Assembly (NCBI GenBank): GCA_947564765.1
Contig: CANODN010000025.1
Span: 1-13,533, forward strand
Length of the DNA: 13,533 bases
Direction of reading: 5' to 3'
Origin: an uncultured Roseburia sp.
GTDB taxonomy: Bacteria; Bacillota; Clostridia; Lachnospirales; Lachnospiraceae
The notes below the pieces were generated by a model that saw only the letters and a program-made list of their open reading frames with translations, was not told the origin of the DNA and made no database searches. The number at the start of each line of letters is the position of its first letter. The first letter of the stretch is position 1. This document shows positions 1-6,595 of this stretch, in pieces. Position numbers and translations under genes: made by a program.

Positions 1-1505
1 CCTTGAAACCTATGCCGGTGAGTGTGAAAGCATTTGCGGAGATGGATGGAGAGTACGGCGTGGAAATGACGTTGTATACGGTAGGAACGGACGATGCCGG
101 AGGAGAGAAAAGCCTTGTTTTTACAAGATCCGTAAGCGCCAGCGACAAAAAGGACAAGAAGAACGACCGCAGGCAAATTAAGACCATTCCGTATTTAAGC
201 GGTGCAGAAAGCAAGACGGTATTGTACCGTTCTTTGAATCAGATCTTACAGGAACAGGTATCACCGAAAATGAGAACTGTGATTCTTCTGATTACAGACG
301 GTGAAGATGATTCTAAAGGAAAAGATATCGATAATGTATCTACGGTAAAAACGGTGCAGGAAGCGTCTGTTCCGGTATACGGCATTCTGCTTAACAGAAA
401 ACCGTCTCAGATTTTGACACCAGAAGAGCAGGAAGAGAGGATATCTTATACGAGAAATGAGATTCTGGCAGAAAAAAACTGCAGGGGATATTACTATGAC
501 TGCAGCGTGGATGCAACAGAGGAAAGTGTAAAGCATGCTTTTGAAACGCTCTCTGCCATTTGGCAGAAGGAAACCTATGTGGTGCATTTGGCGGCGGCTA
601 CAAACCAGACTGCAGGAAAAGGAGAGCTTAGTCTGACCGCAGACAATTCGGCGGTGGCAAAAATACCAGTTGATTATTCGGATTACGAAGAGGATACAGA
701 TGCTCCGGGTATTGCAGGGATTGTGGAAGAAGCGGGCAGCAACTCGATTACGTTTTTCCTGCAGGATAAAAACGGAGTCAATTTGACGGATGTAAATGAG
801 CTTTCCAACTATATGGTGCAGAGTGCAGCGGAAAAAGGGGACGGTAAAATCTGGACGATTGATGCAGTCAATGCTGTGTCAAAAGATAATGAAGTCACCG
901 TGACGCTGACGATGGCAGAAGATTTTTATAACGGTGATTATATATTGCGCTGCAGCAATATCAGAGATCAGTCACAGGATGCAAATGAGATGGATGCCGC
1001 AGCAGAGTTTTCTATTACAAAGGGAGTGGATGCAAAAAATGCTGCAGTAAAAGAAACGGTGCAGTCCTATTGGTGGATCGGACTGGTCTTGCTGGTTATC
1101 CTGATCGGTATGATTTTGATTTTTGCAGTCCGGAAAAGGAAAGTGGAGGTTGTTTCAATAGATCCGGATGAGCTGAAAAAAGCAGACAGCAGGAAAATCC
1201 GGCTGACGATTACAGACCGTGCCGGAATGATCAAGGATGTGGAATGGAATGTGGAAGGAAGTCTATTCGTAGGACGGTCGAATATCTGTAATATTTATTT
1301 TGACGATGACAGGCTGTCCAAACAGCATTTTGTAGTAGAGGTCAATAAAATGGGCTGCTATATTGAAGATCTGGAATCTACGAACGGAACATTTGTAAAC
1401 GGAGTTAAGATTACCGGGCGCAGGATGCTGCTGGATGGAGACGTGATTACTGCCGGGAGGGAGAAGATGGTTTTTCATCTGCCAAAACAGGAGCAGGCGG
1501 AATAG
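1..1505 (+). CDS. VWA domain / one membrane span / FHA domain protein, 5' truncated
   Basis: This is the 3' part of a gene; residues are numbered from the TTG at base 3, which is probably internal. The first third is the back half of a von Willebrand factor A domain. A T-D-G-E-D motif after a hydrophobic strand (res. 93-102) and a T-V-L-Y segment (72-75) match late VWA metal-site elements. The defining D-x-S-x-S motif is absent, so it should lie upstream. Residues about 235-330 look like a beta-rich Ig-like domain (inference). One membrane span follows (W357-V376), then R-K-R-K, which by the positive-inside rule puts VWA outside and the C-terminus inside. The C-terminal FHA domain is well formed: G424-R425-S426, S439 with H442, and S-T-N-G-T with N466-G467. 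Such a protein could join an outside adhesion or metal-dependent contact to phosphothreonine binding inside. It is followed after 45 bases by the phosphatase gene. Confidence 0.88.
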   Translation, partial: LKPMPVSVKAFAEMDGEYGVEMTLYTVGTDDAGGEKSLVFTRSVSASDKKDKKNDRRQIKTIPYLSGAESKTVLYRSLNQILQEQVSPKMRTVILLITDGEDDSKGKDIDNVSTVKTVQEASVPVYGILLNRKPSQILTPEEQEERISYTRNEILAEKNCRGYYYDCSVDATEESVKHAFETLSAIWQKETYVVHLAAATNQTAGKGELSLTADNSAVAKIPVDYSDYEEDTDAPGIAGIVEEAGSNSITFFLQDKNGVNLTDVNELSNYMVQSAAEKGDGKIWTIDAVNAVSKDNEVTVTLTMAEDFYNGDYILRCSNIRDQSQDANEMDAAAEFSITKGVDAKNAAVKETVQSYWWIGLVLLVILIGMILIFAVRKRKVEVVSIDPDELKKADSRKIRLTITDRAGMIKDVEWNVEGSLFVGRSNICNIYFDDDRLSKQHFVVEVNKMGCYIEDLESTNGTFVNGVKITGRRMLLDGDVITAGREKMVFHLPKQEQAE

Positions 1506-1538
1506 ACAAAAGAATAGAAGTATGCAAATGGAAAGGTG

Positions 1539-1545
1539 AAGGAAG
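1539..1545 (+). promoter_or_regulatory. Shine-Dalgarno fixing the phosphatase start at 1551
   Basis: AAGGAAG lies five bases before the ATG at 1551. An in-frame GTG at 1536 would add five residues but has no comparably placed purine-rich site, so the ATG is preferred. Confidence 0.6.
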
Positions 1546-1550
1546 AAGAG

Positions 1551-2447
1551 ATGTTTGGCAGAAAGAAGAAAAAAGAACAGGAGCGCACAGTGACAGAAAG
1601 AAACGCTGTTGCAGAGGCGCCGTTATCGTCTAAGCAGGTGGTTCGAAAAGTATCTCAGCTGACAACACTGACGCGAAGTGCGGTGGGAAATCGCGATTAT
1701 CAGCAGGATGCCGTTTTTGTCACACCGAGTAAAATTCTGGCGTCCAATAAGAAGACAAGGGTGCTTGCAATGGTGTGTGACGGTATGGGAGGAATGGCAG
1801 ACGGAGGGAAAGCCAGCCGGACGGCAATACAGATGATTGTTCAGGGTTTTCAGAGAGTGGAAAAAGAGCCTGAATTAAACATCCCTCTGTTTTTCAGACA
1901 GGGAATTCGTGCAGCGGATCGTGCGATCTATGAATTTCCAAAGGAAAACGGAAGAGGGTCCGGCACAACAATGGTTGCCTGTATTGTGGAAGATAACAAA
2001 CTTTACTGGGCGTCTGTGGGAGACAGCCGGATTTATATCGTTCGGGGAAGTCAGATCAAACAGGTGACGACAGACCATAATTATTGGCTGCGTTTGCAGG
2101 AGAAGGTGGCTGCAGGAGAAATAACAGAGGAGGAGGCTAAGGCGGATCGGAAAAAGGAGGCCTTAATCAGCTATCTTGGCATGGGAAATGTATCTCTGAT
2201 GGATATCAATGCAGAACCTTTTGAAATGCAGTACGGCGATATCGTTATGTTGTGCAGCGATGGGATTACGAAGACTTTGCCGGATGATCAGATTAAAAAA
2301 ATTATTATTGCAGATGCAGTTAAACCGGAACAGAAAGCAGAAGCTTTGGTAGAGGCTGCCACACATACAAACTCTCATTCACAGGATAATACGTCTGTCG
2401 TATTGATTCATTATGAGGAGGTAGAAATAAAAAAGGCTTATCATTAA
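1551..2447 (+). CDS. PP2C-family (PPM) Ser/Thr protein phosphatase
   Basis: A 298-residue, metal-dependent phosphoserine/phosphothreonine phosphatase. All the main PP2C motifs are present and in order: R48-D-Y-Q-Q-D53-A, D77-G-M-G-G81, the G-S-G-T-T strand, G157-D158-S159, the T-T-D-H segment, C-S-D237-G, and D279-N280-T-S near the end. D53, D77, D237 and D279 are the expected metal ligands of the family. The length is close to that of bacterial Stp/PrpC enzymes (about 240-260 residues) with an added N-terminal leader that is Lys-rich (G-R-K-K-K-K-E). There is no membrane span, so it should be cytoplasmic. Its place between FHA genes and upstream of four kinase genes makes it the obvious eraser of the phosphorylations set by those kinases (inference). 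The family call is secure; the substrates are unknown. Confidence 0.95.
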   Translation: MFGRKKKKEQERTVTERNAVAEAPLSSKQVVRKVSQLTTLTRSAVGNRDYQQDAVFVTPSKILASNKKTRVLAMVCDGMGGMADGGKASRTAIQMIVQGFQRVEKEPELNIPLFFRQGIRAADRAIYEFPKENGRGSGTTMVACIVEDNKLYWASVGDSRIYIVRGSQIKQVTTDHNYWLRLQEKVAAGEITEEEAKADRKKEALISYLGMGNVSLMDINAEPFEMQYGDIVMLCSDGITKTLPDDQIKKIIIADAVKPEQKAEALVEAATHTNSHSQDNTSVVLIHYEEVEIKKAYH

Positions 2448-2484
2448 AAACATTTTTATAAAAAAGAAACATATTTTGTGTGAA

Positions 2485-2490
2485 AGGGAG
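2485..2490 (+). promoter_or_regulatory. Shine-Dalgarno fixing the FHA gene start at 2498
   Basis: AGGGAG lies seven bases before the ATG at 2498. An in-frame GTG at 2480 precedes this site and would overlap the ribosome-binding region, so it is not used as the start. Confidence 0.6.
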
Positions 2491-2497
2491 AACGATT

Positions 2498-3304
2498 ATG
2501 AATTTATGTAGATGTGAACAAGGACATTTTTATGATAAAGAAAAGTATATCTCCTGTCCTCATTGTGCAGGCGGAAACGTTTCGGATGAAGGACGGACGG
2601 AGGCATTTACAGAAGATCTTGCAGATGATCATACAATCCCATTGGAAACAAATGAGATGAAAGATGATTTTACCATTCCGCTGGCGGAGCAAAATGCGTT
2701 TATGGCATCATCGAAATCTGCAGAAATCTTCCAGGGATTTGCATCAAATACAAGGACAGAACCTTCAGGGGGAGGATTTTTGCCGGCAGATGATATCCGG
2801 GTACAGGTTTCCGGAGAAGATTCAGACGATCATACGGTAGGTTTTTTTGATGATCTTTTTCCGGGTGTTTCAGGTGCGGTAGAAAAACCTTCTGTGAAAC
2901 AACCGGTATCGAAACCTCCGGTAAATAAGGTAGATACTCCCTGTGTCGGCTGGATGATAGCGCTGGGCGGAGAACATATCGGTACAGATTTCCGCCTGAA
3001 AGTGGGGAAAAATTTTATCGGACGCAGCCCGCAGATGGATGTGGCTTTGACGGAGGACAAAAGTGTGTCAAGGGAAAGTCATGCGATTGTAATCTATGAG
3101 CCAAAGGCGCATATTTATCTGGTGCAGCCCGGTGAATCCAGCAGTCTGGTATACCGCAACAATGAAGTGCTTTTAACGCCTGTGAAACTGGAGGCATACG
3201 ATACGATTACAGTGGGAGATGTGGATCTGTTGTTTATGCCCCTGTGCGGAAAGCGTTTTAACTGGGAAGATATATTGAAAAAGATAAAAGATAAAAACAG
3301 ATAA
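2498..3304 (+). CDS. Soluble Cys-rich/FHA protein with N-terminal D-D-x-T motifs
   Basis: A 268-residue protein without a membrane span. The N-terminus has C4, C6, H10, C20 and C23 (C-R-C...G-H-F-Y-D...C-P-H-C), likely a small zinc-binding knuckle. A long, acidic, low-complexity linker (about 25-145) follows. It carries three similar Thr motifs: D43-D-H-T46-I-P-L, D56-D-F-T59-I-P-L and D110-D-H-T113-V-G-F. The C-terminal FHA domain (about 150-250) keeps G175-R176-S177 and S191-R-E-S-H195, but the usual S-T-N-G-T turn is altered to E-S-S-S-L-V. By analogy with GarA and OdhI, whose N-terminal Thr is phosphorylated and then bound by their own FHA domain, this could be a kinase-controlled switch (inference). 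It lies 50 bases after the phosphatase and 11 before the next FHA gene. Confidence 0.87.
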   Translation: MNLCRCEQGHFYDKEKYISCPHCAGGNVSDEGRTEAFTEDLADDHTIPLETNEMKDDFTIPLAEQNAFMASSKSAEIFQGFASNTRTEPSGGGFLPADDIRVQVSGEDSDDHTVGFFDDLFPGVSGAVEKPSVKQPVSKPPVNKVDTPCVGWMIALGGEHIGTDFRLKVGKNFIGRSPQMDVALTEDKSVSRESHAIVIYEPKAHIYLVQPGESSSLVYRNNEVLLTPVKLEAYDTITVGDVDLLFMPLCGKRFNWEDILKKIKDKNR

Positions 3305-3315
3305 GAGGAAGGTTT

Positions 3316-4221
3316 ATGAGTCGTTTTGCAAAAAAATTTCGTGTATTGAGCAGTCTGTGTGTATTGTTAAATTTAATTGCATTATTTTTGCCAATTACAA
3401 AACGCATTCAGGAGAATTATGCAGATCTTACCTGGAATCAGCTGGATTATATTCAGAATGCACTGGCAGACTATATTCCGTCTTTTCAGAAGGAAACGGC
3501 AGATGTTCTGTCGGTACCAGTCGAATGGATTTTGTTTTTTATGATTTTACCGCTGGTTTTGTCATTGATCGCCGGGATCTGGGGATTCATAGGAAGTTAT
3601 GTGCAAAAGTTCAGCAGCATATTGGTGTTTTTGGTGTTGGGGATTTATATCGGTCTGGCAGTAAACATCAGCAGTCTGTGGCCGGAGGCGGCTGTGGGGC
3701 AGGAATACTGCCGCGGACCTGCGTGTATGCTGACATTGATTTTTTCCGGCTGTGGAGCAGTTTTGGCCGTGGCGGCATTGGCGTCTACGCCCGGAAAAGT
3801 GAAAAAAGCGGCGGTGAATATTCCACAGGTAGAGGAAATCAAACAGGAGCAGGTGGAAATAAAATATAACATTATGACAGAAACCCAGGAGACAAAGCAG
3901 TCACAGATTCATGGCGTGCTTGTAGGACAGAGGGGAGTCTATGCAGGGGCAGAAATTCCCATGGCAGACGGAGAATGTATCCGCATGGGAAGACAGTCTG
4001 ACAATCACCTGATTTTTGCAGGAGAAGAGCAGATCAGCCGTCATCATTGTCAGCTGAAATGGGATGCCGGACGTCAGAAGTATCTTTTTCGGGACTATTC
4101 CAGTAATGGAAGTTTTGCCAATGGATCAGAGGAATGTCTGCCGCAGAATCTGGATGTGGAATTAGAGCCGGGAACTACAATTGCAATCGGCGATGAGAAG
4201 AATGTTTTTTATTTGAAATAA
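3316..4221 (+). CDS. Four-span membrane protein with C-terminal FHA domain
   Basis: A 301-residue protein. Four hydrophobic segments can be seen: about 9-27, 71-93, 100-121 and 137-157. With Lys/Arg at the start and K161-V-K-K after the last span, both ends should be cytoplasmic. A short Thr/Gln-rich linker (about 187-197, M-T-E-T-Q-E-T-K) leads into a complete FHA domain: M224-G-R226-Q-S, I240-S-R-H-H244 and S262-S-N-G-S266-F-A-N269-G. These are the standard phosphothreonine-contacting positions of the family. The membrane part matches no transporter or enzyme I recognise. The start is supported by GAGGAAGG just upstream. Its likely job is to anchor a phosphorylated partner at the membrane (inference). 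A Thr in the linker could also be phosphorylated and bound internally, as in GarA. Confidence 0.88.
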   Translation: MSRFAKKFRVLSSLCVLLNLIALFLPITKRIQENYADLTWNQLDYIQNALADYIPSFQKETADVLSVPVEWILFFMILPLVLSLIAGIWGFIGSYVQKFSSILVFLVLGIYIGLAVNISSLWPEAAVGQEYCRGPACMLTLIFSGCGAVLAVAALASTPGKVKKAAVNIPQVEEIKQEQVEIKYNIMTETQETKQSQIHGVLVGQRGVYAGAEIPMADGECIRMGRQSDNHLIFAGEEQISRHHCQLKWDAGRQKYLFRDYSSNGSFANGSEECLPQNLDVELEPGTTIAIGDEKNVFYLK

Positions 4222-4259
4222 AGCATGGCGCAGAATCGTTACCGCAGAATATGCGTGAT

Positions 4260-4265
4260 AGGAGG
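4260..4265 (+). promoter_or_regulatory. Strong Shine-Dalgarno for the first kinase
   Basis: A perfect AGGAGG lies five bases before the ATG at 4271, predicting efficient translation of the first kinase. Confidence 0.6.
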
Positions 4266-4270
4266 AAAAT

Positions 4271-6583
4271 ATGGCCAATGAATTGTGCATGAATTGTTTT
4301 AGTGTCAAAGGACAGTATGAAGTATGTCCTTTCTGCGGATATGTGGAAGGAACTCCTCCGAAACAGCCGCATTATCTGACGCATGGAACTGTCTTGTGGA
4401 ATCGGTTTATTGTAGGAACTGTAATCGGAGCAGGCGGTTTTGGTATTACATATAAGTGTTTTGATACGACGCTGGGCGTAACGGTGGCAGCAAAAGAATT
4501 TTATCCGGCGGGACTTGTAAACCGCGCGCCCGGAGAGTGCAGAGTCGGCTTACTGTCCGGAGATAAAGAAGGCCAATACAAAGAACGGCTGCAGCGTTTT
4601 TTAATGGAGGCCCAGAGTGTGGCCCAGTTTGGCAAAGCAAAAGATATTGTAAACGTTTTTGACTTCTTTGAGGAAAACGGTACGGCATATATCATTATGG
4701 AATACATCGACGGTGTACTGCTGAAGGATTATCTGGAAAAGCAGGGAGCAATTGAGCCGGAGGCAGCCATAAGCATTATTATGCCGATTATTGAGGCTGT
4801 CAAAAAGATTCACAGTAAAGGAATTATCCACAGGGATATCAGTCCGGATAATATTTTTATTACCAGTGAAAATACCATTAAAGTATTTGATTTTGGAGCG
4901 GCTCAGTTAAATGACAGCAAAGAGGGTATGGCTGCAGAGCCTGTGATTAAAGTAGGTTATTCTCCCTTGGAGCAGTACCGTGATAAGAGCAAAAAGGGGT
5001 TTTATACGGATGTTTATGCAGTGGGAGCGATTTTGTATCAGATGCTGACCGGTGTGAAGCCTATCGAATCTACAGAACGGGAATTTAAAGATGAGTTAAA
5101 ATCTCCCAAAAAGCTGGGAGTGGAAATAAGCGGAAATATGGACCGGGCAGTTATGGAGGCGCTCAGTGTGCGGACCGAATTTCGTTTTCAGGGAATACAG
5201 CAGTTTCAGGATGCTTTGCAGAACAAGCGGATTGCAGAGTATCCGGAAGAAAAGATACGGAAAAGGAAACGAACCAGGAACTGGACGATTACATTGTCTG
5301 TTGTAGCAGCTTTGGCAGTGGCAGTTGGAATCGGGTTGTATTCGACTGTGCTGAAACCTCAGAATGAGATTTTTGACACGCCCATTACCGAAGAAACAAA
5401 AATTACAGTATGGGTGGAGAATGAGGATCAGAAAACGCAGATAGAATCTCTGGTGGAAAACGGCTTTAAGAAAGGGGAGTCGGATACACAGGACGAAAAA
5501 GTAAGGCAGATGCAGGAAGAAGATGAGCAGGTAACCGTTACGGTTGCGGTGCAGGAGGATATGGAAACTGCACTCAGACAGGCGAACGAGGATACAATGC
5601 CAAATATGTTTTTAACAGATCATGTATCCAATCTGGAAGAGTATGAAACCGTTTCCATGAGAGAAAATGTATATGCCTCTTTGAATGGGGATGAGTATTT
5701 GTTTTTGTCAGAGTATGAGAGCTGTTTCGAAGACATGAAGGAGATGCCTACGGGAATTGATACCCTGTTATTGTATGCATGCCAGTTTGATTATCATAAA
5801 GATAATGCGTTGGAAGATTCCTGTTTTATGGGACAGGCAGATACGGACATCATAGAACTTTCGGAATTGATTTCAGAGAATACAGATGAGTATATCGAAA
5901 AGGATAAACTGAACAATAAACTGGCGTATTTCGATCAGAGTGTGTTTCAGTATGCGTTGCTGCTGGAAAACAAGAATTTATGGGAATCTGTATTTACAAA
6001 GAATACGCTGCCGACAAATGAGGATTTAAAAGAATTATCCTGTATGCAGATGTTTCGCTTAAAAGCGGAAGAGGAAGACTTTCAAATTAATCGCGATCAG
6101 AAAAGTGAAATTTATGGAAGTAATATTGTAGCCGGAGTAGCCTATCGCTCCAGGATGAACGAAGAAACAAATAAGGATAAAGAAAAAGGAGCAAATCCTT
6201 TAAGCGGTTATAAGACGTATGTGATTACACAGGAGGGAAAAATGCTGGTAGATTTTTCAGAGCGGTATGCAGTTACGGATGCATCCAACGAGGCTCAGAA
6301 AATTGCATGTATGCGTTTGCTGTGGGTAATGCTCAGCGAAATCGGCCAGGCGAAAAAGAACGCTCCGGCGCAGACGACATATCCGATTCTTAAAAGCGCG
6401 TTTGAAGAATTCCCGTCTTATAACGCCAATTATGACGGATTTATCCGACTGGTCAATGACTATAGTGAATGTGTACTGATCGGGAGTGAAGATCGAGCAG
6501 CACAGGATTTTGTGTCCGGTTTGAAAGAGATCTCAGAGGAAGAAGAGATACAGAGCTATTGTGAAAGATATATTTCAGAGTAG
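4271..6583 (+). CDS. Zinc-ribbon Ser/Thr kinase, one TM, solute-binding-protein-like ectodomain
   Basis: A 770-residue receptor kinase. The N-terminal zinc ribbon uses C6-x2-C9 and C19-x2-C22. The kinase domain (about 45-320) has the glycine loop G53-A-G-G-F-G58, beta3 K75, alphaC E113, H187-R-D189-I-S-P-D-N194 and D207-F-G209. The catalytic metal and ATP residues are present, so it is probably active. The usual Lys after HRD is Ser, and the APE region is replaced by G-Y-S-P-L-E-Q-Y (229-236). A Lys/Arg stretch (328-335) precedes one span (W338-Y357). The outer part (about 375-770) starts I-T-V-W-V-E-N-E-D. It contains S-G-Y-K-T-Y-V-I-T (645-653) followed by an Ala-rich helix ending L-S-E-I-G-Q (688-693). 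These resemble extracellular solute-binding proteins of the MalE-like family. The ectodomain call is inference; ligand sensing would be the role. Confidence 0.9.
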   Translation: MANELCMNCFSVKGQYEVCPFCGYVEGTPPKQPHYLTHGTVLWNRFIVGTVIGAGGFGITYKCFDTTLGVTVAAKEFYPAGLVNRAPGECRVGLLSGDKEGQYKERLQRFLMEAQSVAQFGKAKDIVNVFDFFEENGTAYIIMEYIDGVLLKDYLEKQGAIEPEAAISIIMPIIEAVKKIHSKGIIHRDISPDNIFITSENTIKVFDFGAAQLNDSKEGMAAEPVIKVGYSPLEQYRDKSKKGFYTDVYAVGAILYQMLTGVKPIESTEREFKDELKSPKKLGVEISGNMDRAVMEALSVRTEFRFQGIQQFQDALQNKRIAEYPEEKIRKRKRTRNWTITLSVVAALAVAVGIGLYSTVLKPQNEIFDTPITEETKITVWVENEDQKTQIESLVENGFKKGESDTQDEKVRQMQEEDEQVTVTVAVQEDMETALRQANEDTMPNMFLTDHVSNLEEYETVSMRENVYASLNGDEYLFLSEYESCFEDMKEMPTGIDTLLLYACQFDYHKDNALEDSCFMGQADTDIIELSELISENTDEYIEKDKLNNKLAYFDQSVFQYALLLENKNLWESVFTKNTLPTNEDLKELSCMQMFRLKAEEEDFQINRDQKSEIYGSNIVAGVAYRSRMNEETNKDKEKGANPLSGYKTYVITQEGKMLVDFSERYAVTDASNEAQKIACMRLLWVMLSEIGQAKKNAPAQTTYPILKSAFEEFPSYNANYDGFIRLVNDYSECVLIGSEDRAAQDFVSGLKEISEEEEIQSYCERYISE

Positions 6584-6587
6584 GAGG
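6582..6587 (+). promoter_or_regulatory. Shine-Dalgarno overlapping the kinase stop codon
   Basis: AGGAGG begins inside the TAG stop of the upstream kinase gene (6581-6583) and lies eight bases before the ATG at 6596. This arrangement favours translational coupling of the kinase and the secreted repeat protein. Confidence 0.65.
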
Positions 6588-6595
6588 AGAAAGAG

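Noticed and set aside
1536..1550. GTG at 1536 as the phosphatase start
   Set aside because: The ATG at 1551 has AAGGAAG at proper spacing; the added residues carry no motif.
2480..2497. GTG at 2480 as the start of the soluble FHA gene
   Set aside because: AGGGAG at 2485-2490 is well placed for the ATG at 2498, and the conserved Cys-rich N-terminus starts there.
2448..2497. AT-rich gap that might hold an internal promoter
   Set aside because: No convincing pair of -35 and -10 boxes at normal spacing can be read, and the 50 bases are simply A/T-rich.
3357..3869. Forward 170-codon open frame inside the four-span FHA gene
   Set aside because: It overlaps a gene with clear membrane spans and an FHA domain in another frame, and its product shows no recognisable domain.
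4222..4270. Possible terminator between the membrane FHA gene and the first kinase
   Set aside because: No stable hairpin followed by a T run is visible; the gap ends in a strong Shine-Dalgarno.
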